Below, piece by piece: positions 1 through 13,470 of a stretch of DNA of 64,000 nt; positions within the stretch are counted from its first letter, which is position 1, and each line of letters begins with the position of its first letter. The translations under genes and the position numbers were made by a program. Where the stretch lies: assembly GCA_024734555.1 (NCBI GenBank), contig JANPWX010000214.1:1353635-1417634 (forward strand), written 5' to 3'. The notes under the pieces were generated by a model, which was not told the DNA's origin, made no database searches, and saw nothing but the letters and a program-made list of their open reading frames with translations. This stretch comes from Trochalopteron elliotii. Its lineage: Eukaryota > Chordata > Aves > Passeriformes > Leiothrichidae.

Positions 1-3000
1 ATGGAGCAGCACAGCTGTGAGAAACACTCATATGTGTCAGAACCACCAATGCAATAGGAATATGAATAGCATTAATGTCTCGATGGATAGTGTACATGAA
101 CATTTCTAGCTTATTTTAAAAACCTCTCACGTCGTGTCTTGTCTGGATTATATAGGCTGGAGTGAGAACCTGAACCAAGATAAAGGAAGGGACTTGTACT
201 CTGATAATTATTTAAATTTAAAACATAGAAGCAGTTCTGGCTGAAGAAGAGAATGGCATAGAAAGACTCTTCCACTGATTTCTAAGCACCTTAATCACTT
301 AATTCCTAAAGCACTTAATTTAGAGTAGCGTTGAAATTCACTCTGGAAAAGAGAAGCATTTTACCAAAATCTCACTTCCAGTGTAACCACTTTAATCACT
401 CTGTTCATGAAGTGACATTTAAGATAAACCACTCTCCTCTGCATTCTCGTATTAGACAGCAAAAATGAGACGTAAATGGCAGATGATCATCTCATCATCA
501 GCTGTCCTAATTTCTGGCTTCCCCCCACAGGCTTCCCTGCATTTCAACAGATTCATCTGCCATTTGCACCCAGAACATCTGGATACCAATTTGAGGTGAC
601 TCCTGTTGTGATTATTCATCTTTCTGGACTTTCAGAGGAAGGAAGTGGGGTGGGTGGCCAATACTGAAGACACCTCCATGTTGTGTTTGTTCCAAATGTT
701 AGCTAGGAAGACAACTGCACAGAGAGGGCTTCCAGAAACCTTGCACTCACTTTTCATCTCATCAAGTTTATTAATGAGCTTCCCATGTGCCTTGTCATCT
801 CATAAGGTCTAACTCTGAATGCAGGAATTTCTACAAGGCTGAGAAGTCTTTCCTTCTTAGTAAAAACAGCCCCACAACTACCAGCTACTTCTTGCCAGAC
901 CTCCAAAGGACCTCTGGTCATTGTGTGGCACTAAACAGCAGCACGCTTTAGAGCTCTGTGAAATCAAACATAACAAGAAAGAGGTTATCACCTCCTGCTA
1001 CTATAATTAGAGTCACTTAATGCTTCTCCCAAGAGCATCAAGCAAGAGGGAGCAGTCAGTGAGTTCACTGGATGAAAAGTAATGTGCTACTCATTGGAAA
1101 GCAGTAGCTTTCCTACCATCCTAGTGTCTGCAGGACCACAAATTAGAGGGAAACTGCAATCTTTGAGTAGACCAGGGACCTCACAGTTCCTCAGGTATAA
1201 ACTCCACTTTTGACTGGAACCATAACTGCATAATACTTAGTAACTTAGAAACTACTTAGAAAAACTCCACACAAGTGTTCCTCCACAGCAATCACAGGCA
1301 GTAGGTCAACAATCCTCACTGATTTTGGCAAAACACTGAGTTTGGACTTAGCGCAAAAAACCTCAACTGTGCATTGTGTCAAAGGATAAGGAATCAGAGC
1401 AAGCTCCAAATCTGACCCTTCTACTTTTTGTGAGACTCTGTTACATATGTGGTCAAGCAGAACCCAGAACCCAGAACACAAAGACCAGGAAAAAGAAATG
1501 GCACTAAATGAATCTTAGTATAAGAGGGAAAGTTTTGATATTAAAGGCCAGAACTGTCTTAAGTGGGGAAATATATCTTTTCATGTGACACAAGATTTAT
1601 CTCCTAAGCAATCAGGCATAAAAACCTGAATAAAGACATGTAACAGACAGGTATGAGACTCTGCAGAACCTTCTGTCATCAACCACAGCACTTTTTGTCT
1701 CTTTCCAAACAGAACCCAGGGAAAAGTCATCTTCTATCTATCAACACTCCAGAGTAATCTATTAACCAATGAGATGAAGACAAGCACCCATATTTCTTCT
1801 CTTCATATTCACTGAATGTTCCACCTTAGTTGAAGGTGCCTTGGATGAAATAGAAGTTTGAAGTTTGTCATATTAAACTGCATCTCAACCACAGGCCACA
1901 AAGAATGACTGATTAAATTAGCACTTAATTCTATGGCATGCTATAGACCTGTGCACATATTTAGAAAATGAGCATAGTGTAGAAAAATTTTCTTCTCACT
2001 ACATAATATTGTATGCAATTTTCTAAAAATTTAGTCTCTAGAGAAATTAAACATTACCTTCTTTTTGCTCCACTAGATGAAAATTAAACCTTCAGTTTTA
2101 CCCAGGTATCTGAATTAGTGTATCTACAGCTTTGCACCATGCAGGTAAAAGTAATCATCAAAACTAAATAAAGACACAACATGTTTGTCCCAAGAAAGAA
2201 GCCATCCAATTATCCCTTGCTGCCATCCACTTGCCCCCATGCTGTCGTCCTTGCCTCTGTGGCTGGCTGGGGACGTCATTGTCCAGAATCAAAGTACCCT
2301 TGCAGGGAGAAAAAAAGGGGTCCGTGCAGGATTGCCTTTCATCATCCAAGAGTGTTTACTTAGAGCTGTCTAGTCCAAAACAACTATTCTTTAATCAAAG
2401 ATGCATAACCGGTTTTAACATACCTACCCACCCAATGTTTTATCTCAGCAGACATCTTCCTGGCATGTAACCCTCATTCCTCTTCTTGCCAAAAGCAATC
2501 CTCACACCCCCACCACCAACCCCCGTCCTGAACATTTACAGACACTCATGATTTATGTTAGAGGTAGAACACCTGAGTAGAAAATTAAACATTTGTAGAC
2601 TACTTCTGAAAAACTTCAGATAGAAGCAAAAATACCTCCACTGAGTCTCAGTACAGCAAATAACTACCATCACCTGTTCCAAGAATTAGAACCAAACTGG
2701 TTTTGTTTTTTAATACATAGTTCAAATACAGTTTCTACAGCTCAAGAAAGACAGATGTCTTAGCAATACAAAGAATAGTGAGGGAAGCTTCATAGAAGCT
2801 GGAAGCATTTGTTGACATAGAAAGTACAGAGAAAATTACTCACATATCACCTACAACCTGCACTTTATCCATGGAGCACAAGCTTCCCAGAGGCCCTTTA
2901 TTCCATTGTCCAAAATGCAGAAACACAAATAAAGTTTTCTAGAGGTCCTAATAGGACTTGAAATATCTGATTTAAATGGTCAAATGATTTCCACATAAAC

Positions 3001-6000
3001 AACAAATGGACAGAAACATTCCAGAGGGAGAAATGGTGGCTTTGGGGCACAAAATAAATGAAGCAGCTGGTGGGCGTACACAAACAACAGAGTGAGATTG
3101 AAGTATAAGACATGGTAGAGAATTTTACACAGAGTCAGTAGGAGAGTGACTTTTTCAGACACTTCAAAGACCAGAACAGATTCTCCTTCAGTTTGGAAGC
3201 TCTTGAATATATGACTCAGTTAAAGCCTGGCTTCTGCTCCATGAAAGTTTCAGTGACAGAAGTCAAACACTGCCATGCCACAAGGCTGGTGAGCTGCGAG
3301 GGAAGCCCAGGGCTCAGCCTGCACAGCTCATCCCAGCCTGGAAAGTAAAGCCAGAGGCAGACCAAGTTCTACTTCAACCTCTGATATCACAAAAAGGGAG
3401 GCAATTGCAGAATAAGTCTAGAACCCTAAAATGAGGAAGTACCCCATAGTTACAGAGCACATGCCAAGGGAATTCATCAGATGAATCTGGAGTGGAACTC
3501 CTCCAATGGAATGGGCAGAACAGCATTGCCAGTAACTGTGGAACAGCAATGGTTCAGCACTGTCCAGAGATAGCCACTTGTTAATCAGAAAAAATTATTT
3601 TCTTCCTCCTGAAGGAAGCAATTGCTTTATTTTGCTTTAGAACAGGCATGATAGGATATTAGACAAGTTAAAGCTAAGCTAATGTAGTTGCAGAACATTT
3701 ATGGTTTAATTGCTATGCCAAAACAACATAAAACAATGTTGCTAAAGCAGTGTTACCTCAAATAATTTTACACTTCTGCTTTGCATTGCCTCTTGCACGT
3801 TGCCTGCTGCAGGGTAGGTTAGGCTGGTGTTTGTACTACTGAATGCAACGCAGGGCCATAAAACAGGCACACAGGGAACCCAAACCAATTTTGCCATGGG
3901 ACACTTACCTTCAATATTCCTTGAATTGTTACGATTTTTAACAGTATAACCTTAAAGTTGCATTAGTACAATTTTCTGCTTTGAAATATGTAGTCATTTT
4001 ACACAACTTAACATGTCTTCTTGTAAACATCATAATTTTTATCATTCCTCAGGCAACCCATCCCTCCCAGCCTTCAAGCATCAGCATCCAACAATGTGCC
4101 CTGTCTTTGACAGACTGCTTTGTTACTTTTTCAGATTTATCATTTCATGAATATTTAGCCCCAAGGCACCATCTCAGCCATATATCTTTACTGATGGCCT
4201 ACAAGAACTTGTAAGGCCTTGCCTGGCATGCAAGGGAACACAGCAATTGTTGCATATACATTCAGTGCTACAAAGAACAACTCACCCATTTCTTTCATTT
4301 CTTCAGTCTGACCCACAACTTGCAACAAACATTTCAGATGGGCTGAGACTAGAGTTGTTATAACTGATGTAATAAATTTTAAAGGGTTGTATCATACTTA
4401 CAATCATAGATTGTAATCTATGAATATAGTTGCACATGATTAAAAAGTGAATTTCTAATAGATGTTTCCTTCAAAGTTAGACATCGTGAAAAATAACACC
4501 TGGGCATCACAAACTTGCATTTACAAATGTACTTAGGAGTTTTTCAGAAGCTTTACTGAAATGTAAATAAATAAAGGTCTTTTCTTCTTCATCATCTTAT
4601 TCTGATTTGGAAACTTACATCTCTCGAGTAGAACAGATCCAATATAATACACATGAATGCAGACCAGGGCCATAACACACATGGCGTTTTTTTATGTTTG
4701 TACATAATTTTCAGGGTAAAAAAGAAAAAATGAAAGAGCAGGGAACAACCCAGCCATGACACACCTGTAACTGGGAGAGTACTGGGTAAAAAATAAGTTA
4801 GAATTTTATCACCAAAGCTCTCAGTGGAAGATACTACTAACACATTAACATCCTTCTCATCTAAAACCCTGCCTTTTACATTGTCACGATTCATCAGAAG
4901 GAATAGGCAATTGTGTTGGAGATGGGGTAGCAAGGGCATAGTTGTCATTATACAGATCCATGACAGTTTAATACATTTTCTCATTTGCTTGCTGTCCACC
5001 AGCTCACAGACATTGCCATGACCTGCTACAAGGAAGCAGAGCAGTTCTGGAGGAGCACCTTAGCTCATCACATACATATCCTGTCAGAAATGGCTTAGCA
5101 TGCTACACAGAACCATTAATAGCAGCTCTTGTCCAGCTAGATTAAGAACAGAATTAAGTACAGAAGTTACTCCAGAATAAATTCAACTTTACAGTACAGT
5201 ATGTGTGCATGTGTATATAAATATGTTCATTTATGTGCTGCCTTTTTCAAAACACACTTCACAGAGTAGTAATATTTATCCATTGTTATAAATCATTGGA
5301 TTTGAATGCAATGATATGCAAACAGGACAAGAGAAGGGTATTTTTATAAGGAAAAATATGTTCTTTTTGAAACATTGACCTTTTGGGTGTAACATTTTTC
5401 ATAAACAGCAAACAGTGACCCTTTGGAAGAGCTCACTTGAATGAGATTTAATGGGGTGAAGTTGCCTATCATGGAGAACATGGAAAAGCACAACGTGGCA
5501 AAGAAGAAACACTTTGTAGGAAACACTAAATAGTTTAGCCAGCTGTATTATGAAACTAACACAACCTAATAGTCCTTTTTCATGCACACTTCATTCACAC
5601 CTTGCTCCACATTATTACAGCCTTCATCTTCCTAACCCTCCTCCCTCTATCCCTATGGGAACACCTCATCAAGAAATCTGTGGCAGCACATCATCTCCCA
5701 GTTTTTGGGTCACACCACTGCCATCTTCAAATGAGAAGTGTGACTTGCCTCATTATGCTCATTAAGATAAAATTGTTACTTCCCAGAGATGGAGACACAA
5801 GGGGGAAATCAGAGACCAGCACACCAGCTCTATCTCCCAGCCCTGGTAGGTGGCTGTCCCTGGCCTGTCCCCTGGGGGGGAAATGCTCCTGCCCTGAGCC
5901 AAAGCCAAACACAGCTGGGCCATGGGAGATGGCTGCCTGCAGGGCTGGGAGGGGAGGGAAGATGCTGTAGGTGTGCTGACCAATAGCTATTTTTTTTTTG

Positions 6001-8471
6001 CAGCAGAGGCTCTGGAGGCCACCTCAAAGTGGATCAGAAGCACCAACTGGATCTACACTATCTAGATGGCTTTCCTCCAATTTTCATAACTTTTTTAGCC
6101 TGTTTTGTCCACATGTAATCATTACTTATTTATTATATATAGACTCAAATATGGGGCCTTTGAGGAGGAAAAAAAAGGAATTTGTAGTGCTGAATGACCT
6201 ACATTCCCATGAATAAAGTTTCTCTTCCTTTCAAGTTGGTTGTACTTGGAAGAAATATCCACAAAATATACTGTGTTTGGGGAAATAAATTCAACTAACT
6301 CTCTATTCCCATACAGCTGGTATTTTTTCTGAGGTTGTTTTTACACTTATTACATTTTATTATTTTCAATGTAGTTCTGAACTGGAGGACACTGTTTGCT
6401 GAGAAATTCCCCTCGTAATTTGAATTTAAATAATCTAATAGATCTGAAGAACAAATAATGGTGGATGTAATTTAGGGTACCCAAAGAAAAAAGTCTGCAT
6501 CAGGACCAACCAAGCAGGATGCTTTCATGCCATTGCTGTCCTGCTGGGACAGGAACTGTATCTCCATCCACAACTATGATGCTCTGATACTGCTGGTGCA
6601 TCTTTTGTAGCCTGTCAACAAACTAGGACCTCCTGGCCTGTGAAGTTAGAAATATCTCTTTCTAAAACAAATAACTCAATTCTTTGACTTTCTGAAATGC
6701 AGAAGCAGGAAGTTTACCCTTAATGAGCAACCTCTAGTACCACAAGAGTCTGGGCAAAGATTGACTCATTAGATGCTATTTTTGAAAGCATCAGGATAGA
6801 AATTCAGAATATTAACTTAATAGTCTTGTTTACTAAACTCTGGTATACAGTTTGTGGAGTGGATTTTTTATTCTCTGGTTTACTATTTTTTGTATTTTGA
6901 AATGCTAAAATATTTGTTAAACACAATTCCTTTGTACCCTCTTCTACCAGTAATTTATCCTACTTACATCATCCTTGAAAGGTTCTTCTGCCACACACCT
7001 CTGATCACTAGTCCAACAATATCCAAAGAAGGATAGAATAACACCTAAGAAATCAGGACCTTAACATCATTGTAGACTCCAGATACTCACTCATAAGATT
7101 GCATAGGGCAAATCTGGTTTTCTCTAACATCCAATTGTGTTTACACCATAAATTTTACCGGGAAGGCCAGTGTGAGGAAATCTATCTATACATTTGGGTT
7201 TTACTGCACATATTAAGTGAGTGTTAAGAGGCAATAATGCTATTGGATATTTATGATTTTTATTTAATACCTTAACTAAGGTATTAAAAATAGAGGCAAC
7301 TCCTTCTTTGCAGTCACTTTCTATAGTAACTTAGTTATTATTGTGCTTCAAATTGCCTATTTTTTGTGAGCCTAACTGTATTATACCTTTGTTATTATTA
7401 TTTGAAACCACTCCCCTATTCTTCCTCTGCCACTTTTAATCATTTTCCCTGTCTATCAAAATTCTTGTGTGCTAATTTCTCACTTCAACTGAAGTGAATT
7501 TGTTTCCTAAAAAATACATTCCTCTCCTAAGCCTTTTAGACCCAGGCTACTATGAAAAAAAAAATGAAAAAGATAATAAATTATTTGAACAAAACTTGAT
7601 CACCTATCTCTGATCTGGTCTCTCCCTGTTTGGAGATGGACTAAAATCTTGCAAACCACATCTCTGTAAACAAAATCTAATTATTCTTACTGATCTTTTT
7701 GTCATAGTGATAATCTGACATATTATCTAGCTATATCTATTTGAGAAGCAGATTCTAGTTTAGCTCAAACATTACTTCCCAATAAAATTTACATTATAGT
7801 TTTTTTTTAACTTAATATTCATAAAAAGTAAGCACATACAACTGGTAAAACATAAATCTTAACAGGAAAATAATTTTTGGAATTCTTGGTTAAGACCATG
7901 AAATTTTATTGCTGAGACTTTAGGAAATCAGTAAAATCATCATATTGTTCAGAGACCCTAAGGGGAAAATACATGCTCTGAGTGTGATTCACACATCAGG
8001 GTCAGCTCTTTCAACTAATACATTATCAGTTCAGATGGGCACAATATCTAAGGACCATTTCAAAATTTCATGCCTCAAACTATTTCCTTTGGTGATAGGT
8101 ATATTTACCTACATTGCAAAGGTTTCACAACTGAAACAGAAATGTTATGGCAAGTAATCTTACCCTCAACTAACAAATTATTTCAGTGCATCACAAAATA
8201 AATAACTGATTGCACTACACTCATTGCTGGCTGTTGGACCTTCATGGAGGCACACACATTTCATTTGTTTCCCTCTTCCATGTTAGTTTGAGTATCTGTG
8301 AACATAAGAGCAGGAAAAAAAGTAGCATCCACAGAGCATGAATGCCCAATCTGCACTGCTGCTTTTCTTCTTGACTTTTTCCAGTTTAAAAGAAATGTGC
8401 CAGCACTACTCACTCCTTTACTTGTCATGGCCTGGGCAAGGAATACTGAGTAAGGCTGCCCTTCCATGGCA
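1..8471. other. Unassigned AT-rich non-coding stretch
   Basis: No gene, RNA or recognisable transposon was seen here. Open frames are short (the longest about 135 codons, on the minus strand at 4592-4999) and resemble no family I know. Poly-T and poly-A runs (around 5991-5999 and 7555-7563) and a GC-richer patch at about 5800-5990 interrupt an otherwise AT-rich background. One splice-bounded interval, 531-595, is listed separately. Intronic or intergenic sequence is the simplest reading. Confidence 0.6.
531..595 (+). other. Candidate internal exon (65 nt), unassigned
   Basis: The interval is preceded by a strong 3' splice site, a pyrimidine stretch ending ctggcttccccccacag, and ends in GAG followed by gtgact, an acceptable 5' splice site. 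One frame reads FPAFQQIHLPFAPRTSGYQF across it, needing one base from an upstream exon and ending in phase 0. A second frame is also open (ASLHFNRFICHLHPEHLDTN), so coding phase is undecided. I recognise neither peptide. It could be a coding exon, a lncRNA exon or a chance splice mimic; no neighbouring exon with matching phase was found. Confidence 0.18.
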
Positions 8472-8572
8472 ACATAATAGTTAATAATGGCAACAATATA
8501 GTTAATAATAACTATATAATATTATAGTTAATAATAGTCAATAATTTTAATAGTTAATTGTAGTTAATAATT
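8472..8572. repeat. AT-rich degenerate minisatellite, unit about atagttaata
   Basis: About 100 bp contain repeated copies of atagttaata and close variants (atagttaataatggc, atagttaataataac, atagttaataatagtc, tagttaattgtagttaataa). The units are imperfect and spaced by 3-12 bp, so this is an old or slippage-prone tandem array rather than a clean microsatellite. Nothing suggests a gene. Confidence 0.7.
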
Positions 8573-10512
8573 TCAACTACTGGATAAGCATTTTTTAAAA
8601 AGCAAGAATTATCTTGGAAACGGGGACTGGACACATAAACACTCCAATCCCTACCTTCAAGCCTGGCTCCACCTTTACTTGTTCCATGACTGCTGAGTTC
8701 TTGGCTGCAGAGTGACTCCTGCTCAAGGAGTGGACATTGCTTACACCTTCTCTGTCTCTCAGCTGAGATGCTCACACAAGATGAGGAGGCTGACATTCAT
8801 GTCTGGGACCCTCCTCTGAGGTATTTGTGCTCCTAACACAATTGACATACCAAGGCAAACCCCTAAGGCACACAGGCAGGATTTTCCATTCTGTGTCTCC
8901 AGAGATGCATATCTCCAAAAGCTGCCCAGGCAATGCAGGTGGTTATGCTGGGCTGGATGGGAGAGGATCACCCTCCTGGAAAAGCCATTTAAAATTTTGG
9001 TGGGGCAGTGCCTAGATGAGACACCTAAACAAAAGGCTAGAAGCCCTCCCACAGGGTGCCCATGCAGTCTCAGGAGAGCCAAGTGACAACAGCTGTGCAT
9101 CACCCATATCTTAAGCTTCAGTTATTTTAACATCTGGAACAGATTTTAGTCTTACTTATTCCTGCTCACTCAAAATTAATGTGTGCTATATCATAATGCT
9201 CTTGAGGGGGAATCACCTTTTTTGATATTTATTATTAAACATGGAATAAAGCTGAGAGTCTCTGAACTACTTTAGCCACAGAAACTGACTGCTTGCATTC
9301 TTTTCTAGACCTTTTCTAGGTCTCTAAGAATATTAATTAGGAAACCCATAAACATAAAACATTGGGTTTGGGTTTTTTTTCAATGAAGATTTTGGACTGA
9401 GTTTTCAGAACAAAAGCATACAATCAGTTAATTTGACAGAGATTCTTCCATTTCTACTGAGACTGGGATACGTAATTACCAAATGCAGTGAAAAGAGGTA
9501 AGTAAAAGTGTTTAAATTTCCATATCCCTATCACTCCACCAAAAAAAAAATCCCTTAGTTTTACTAATAGACATAACCTGTAGCAGGACTAATGAGGAAA
9601 GGCACTCACATCAAAATAACAGTTCTTGCCTTCATACTTGCATTTCATTTTTTGTGTTGAATATGAGTCAATGTCAATAGATACAGAATAGATGTTGTTT
9701 TTAAACAATCAAAAAAACACTACTTAAATGAGCAAGAAAGACAAGATTGTAATTTTTCACCTTTTTCACATGCTAAGGTATATAAGTACCCAAAAAGAAA
9801 GCAGCCTTTCTTTCAATTTCTCCTAATATTTGTTTTATAAAATACCTTAAAAACTCCTCAACCCACAGATCTGTAAATGAATAGCCCTGTTAAATTTGCA
9901 TGAACTGGAAATGTGAATGATGGCTGAAGGACAAAAAAAAAATCCAGGAAGAATTTTCCCTGTGCAGTGGAAGGGATTGAGTTACATTATCTGCAGTCTA
10001 TTCAAAGCAAATCATGGAAAATGAAAGATAAGTTTTATCCAAATTACAACTAAAACCAGGCTTTTACTAAAAAATATTGATACAGAATAAAATGAGTTCT
10101 GGTTTCATCTCCTTTACTTTTCTGGTAAAAAAGACCTTCTACACCTAATGCAAGTGAAAAGTCACTGCAGTTTCACTGAGCCTCAGGAACTGCATTGGTG
10201 AGGCATAAGCCCACTGCAGCCTGTTAATATATTTTGCTTCTATTTTATTAATTTTATAATACAATCTTTTATGCCTACTTACATTTATTAACAAATTATT
10301 TTCAAATGTGAAGCATAATAAATTAAAAATACTTGTATCCTTCTAACAAATGCAGAGTTAAACACAACAAATAAGAACCCTAGCACTTGAAAATTCAGGT
10401 ACAAAGTTATAGTAATTAAGGTACACTGATAGAACAAGGCAAAAATACCATTTATGCATTTCAGTGAGCCACAGCTCTATGCTAAAAGATAGACAAATAT
10501 AAATGACCAGTC
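8573..10512. other. Unassigned stretch with a GC-richer block
   Basis: The part at about 8600-9110 is clearly richer in GC than its surroundings and carries overlapping open frames on both strands of 60-114 codons. None resembles a known protein, and the segment could be an old unrecognised repeat or a conserved non-coding block. The remainder is AT-rich with short poly-A runs (9541-9550, 9934-9942). No gene is supported. Confidence 0.5.
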
Positions 10513-10604
10513 CTCAAAAGATGCTCAAAAGAAGGGCTCAGCTCCATTTATGTCTGACAGGTGACATAAATGGAGCTGAGCCCTTCTTTTGAGCATCTTT
10601 TGAG
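10513..10604. repeat. Perfect 42-bp inverted repeat with 8-nt loop
   Basis: The left arm (10513-10554) starts ctcaaaagatgctcaaaag and ends catttatgtc. The right arm (10563-10604) is its exact reverse complement, 42 of 42 positions, separated by the loop tgacaggt. Partial complementarity continues outward: gaccagtc on the left pairs with gtctggcc on the right at 6 of 8 positions after one unpaired base. Transcription of either strand would give a 42-bp perfect stem, longer and more perfect than a usual pre-miRNA. No terminal duplication or transposon end is visible. Origin by template switching, a young hairpin locus, or an assembly artefact are all possible. Confidence 0.95.
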
Positions 10605-13135
10605 AGTCTGGCCCAGGCAATTTCACTCAGAAAATTGAAATGTGTAGGATATTTGAACATGCAGATGCAAGGTGTAATTTTATTCAGTAACTGGCACTCA
10701 CCTCCCAGTGTTCTCAAATGTGGCTTTTTTGTTACAATTCAAAATCAAAAGTATAAAAAATTCTCCTTTCTTGTGACAACAGAGTGAATCCTGTTATCAA
10801 TACAGATAATGCTGGGGCATCTTCCAAGGAATCTGTTGCAACTCTGCTGTCCTGAGATGCTCGGCATCAAGGAACTTTATCACAGGGCAACAAATGTGCC
10901 AAAAATCCCTAAAAATCATTAATAATAAAATACTCACCATTCCCGGGGATTCATGATGAGAACTTAATTCAGAGAGGTCTTGAGAATTTAAATTTGGAGA
11001 AGTTTCAAACACTTAGACCCTAACAAACAATTTTTTAAATGTTTTTAATTTCAATATGCATTTACTTCACATAAGTGAGCAGTTCATATGACCTAATTTT
11101 TGCTACATGCTTAGCCTGCTGGCATGTTAGATTCAGATAAGACACAATAAAATAGGAGATTTAAAAAAAAAATTTTGGTATTATGTTTGCATTGTCTAAT
11201 ATATTTTCAGAGTACTTTCTTTCTCTCAGAAAATAGCAGAATAATTGTATGTCCTTGTGAGTCATAGAAATAGATAGAATTTGGTATGAGATTACCAAAC
11301 AGCTGGAAAGTAAAACATCCAAAATCCTGATTCAGTGAGTTGTTTAGAAGTGGTCCTTTAGCATTAAACAAGTTGGAAGAGACTAAAATGCATGTCCTTA
11401 AACATTTGCCAAATCAGGCTTACCTGATAAAATTTACTGCCTTTACTATCAGAAATGCTATTACTACCAGTAAAAGAATGAGTGAGATCTCAAACTACAG
11501 CTTTTATCTGTGCCAAAATACCAACAATTGGCAACCCATTCAGAATATTTCAGAAGTGCAACTGAAAAGGCTATGCCATTGCTAGGGAGCATTTTTACAA
11601 GAAGATTTATGGCAAGAATGAAAGCTCATGCCATCCTTTTTCATCCATATCATCCATTTTTCCTCTTCCTGGAGATGAGATAAGCAGCAGCTGATTGGAG
11701 GGCACCTATTGGCACAGACTAGAAGAAGCTGCTACAACTGATGCACACAATTGAACTGATACTGTTATTCTCACCACCCCCTTCCCCCCATCTTTTTTAA
11801 GGGACATTTTTCACAACACCAAATCAGAAACATGGAAACATGAATGGCTGATACCTATATTCTGATTAAGTCATTAATAACATGAGCCAGTTACCAATCC
11901 AGTCATGAAGTACTGAAATTTTAGAATACTTCAAGAGTAGCTAGAGAAAGACCATTAATCTTTTTAGATTATGTCTCTCTATACAATATGTAAACATATA
12001 TTTAACAATTGCATCAGTTATTTTTACTGAACTCTGTTGTAGTGATATTTTTATCATAATATTTTTAAAAATATATAAATAACATAACCCCAGATATGGT
12101 TACAGACACAGACAGAGACACAGACAGAGCCCCAGCCATCCAAGAAGTCATCACAAGAGATTACTAAATCTGGTCAAACACTTCCAGAGAAGTACAAAAC
12201 ACTTTGCTTTAATTTTAAATCTTGTGTGTTCTTCAAAGTTTTATTCTGAGATATCAACTAATCCGAGGCTTTTCTATTCAAGAGGTGAAATAATTGTTGT
12301 CTATCATCATCTGAATTTTTCTGACTGCTTCTTGTACTTGTATATGTGTCAGATACAAACATTTGCCTCCCATAAACCTAGCACAAATTATAGGGGAAAG
12401 AAGTAAAACAATATAACTTTATTTGCATGCAAGTTTTAACCTTTTCAATTAGATACAAAAATACATGTAAATAATTATGAAAAGTATTTTTTTCTCAGTA
12501 AGAAAGGTCAGCTTCTAAGAACAAAAATGTGACAACATATAAAGCCTAAAAAAGAGTGGATTAGACTTGCTGAATTATCCAAGGGTTTATTGAAGGCACA
12601 GAACATGACACTGAATGTCTATAGTATTTTATTGTTCCCCTAAATTTCTGAACAAAGAAAACCCCATGGAAAGGAAAACACCATAGGTTGGATCCCTATT
12701 TCTCCCTCAAAAAAAAAAGCCCTACATGCACATTCACCCAGTGACTGCTTTCTACTCTCAGTCTTATAACTAGAGGGAAAACCTGCAGATGAGCATTTCA
12801 TTGCAGCCAGGTTAAGCAGAAGGACTCAGAGTTGGCTGAGCTTCACTCTGTTTTTCTGAAGAGACACTCTTCCAGTTCCTTTACCCATCTCCTTTTTATT
12901 CCCACCATCCTCTTTTAAGTGGTTGTTTAGACATTTTCCCTCAATGTTTTCCTTATGCCCTCCAGACTGTGATCAAAGGCTGCATCCCTTAGCAGGCAGG
13001 AGTCATGTCTTCCTTGGCTGCTGCTGACAGCAATGACTACAGGTGCCTCTGAAGCACTGGAAAGGCAGCAGGAAAGTTGATGTGAGAGGAGAGGATCCAC
13101 TGTTAAAACAAAAAAAGCTGAAAAATAATGCATGT
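10605..13135. other. Unassigned AT-rich non-coding stretch
   Basis: No gene or dated repeat was recognised. The stretch holds short poly-A and AT-rich runs (for example 11161-11172 and 12060-12083) and the small cagaca-type tandem repeat listed at 12102-12129. Open frames do not exceed about 81 codons. Confidence 0.6.
12102..12129. repeat. Short cagaca-type tandem repeat
   Basis: Two near-identical 14-nt units built from acagacacagacag and agacacagacagag follow each other. This is ordinary simple-sequence DNA. Confidence 0.7.
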
Positions 13136-13218
13136 TTCAGTGTATAAGACTAAGAAGGGTAAAGAGGTTTGTTCAACTACAATTCTCTTTTCCTCTTCCT
13201 TATTAACCAATGTAACTG
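13136..13218. repeat. Local duplicated segment, copy 1
   Basis: This 83-bp segment, which contains gggtaaagaggtttgttcaa, matches 15977-16049 with a few substitutions and small indels. Both copies begin at ttcagtg and end at accaatgtaac. Similarity stops about 16 bp before the CR1 fragment that starts at 13234. It is either a local segmental duplication or two pieces of an unrecognised repeat family. Confidence 0.85.
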
Positions 13219-13233
13219 CTTTTTCCCTTGCCT

Positions 13234-13470
13234 CACAGAATCACAGGATCACTGGGTTGGAAGAGACCTTCAAGATGATCCAGTCCAACCCACTCCTAAC
13301 ACCTCAACTAAACCATGGCACCAAGTGCCACATCCAGTCTTTATTTAAACACATCCAGGGATGGTGACTCCACCACCTCCCTGGGAAGATCATTCCAGTC
13401 CTTTATCACCCATTCTGTAAAAAACTTTTTCCTACTAGCCAACCCTTGGTGCAGCTTAAGACTGTGTCTT
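13234..13470 (-). mobile_element. CR1 LINE 3'-end fragment (5' truncated)
   Basis: Read on the plus strand, the segment opens with cacagaatcacaggatcac and then ttggaagagaccttcaag. It continues through the typical reverse-complement CR1 text (catccagggatggtgactcc, ccaccacctccctgggaaga, cattccagtcctttatcacc) to gtgcagcttaagactgtgtc. Avian CR1 copies are usually truncated at the 5' end and keep the 3' end, and this copy does. The element runs on the minus strand, so its 3' terminus is at 13234. It encodes only the degenerate C-terminal tail of ORF2 and is inactive. Confidence 0.9.

Noticed and set aside
4592..4999. 135-codon minus-strand open frame
   Set aside because: No recognisable domain. 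A gtaagt-like donor lies near its end, but no acceptor with a pyrimidine tract is present upstream.
11424..11463. 40-nt minus-strand interval between ttttactggtag and gtaagc
   Set aside because: Splice-like ends are good, but the interval is too short and two frames are open; several equally good short mimics (for example 14058-14104, 56756-56779, 58767-58775) occur by chance.
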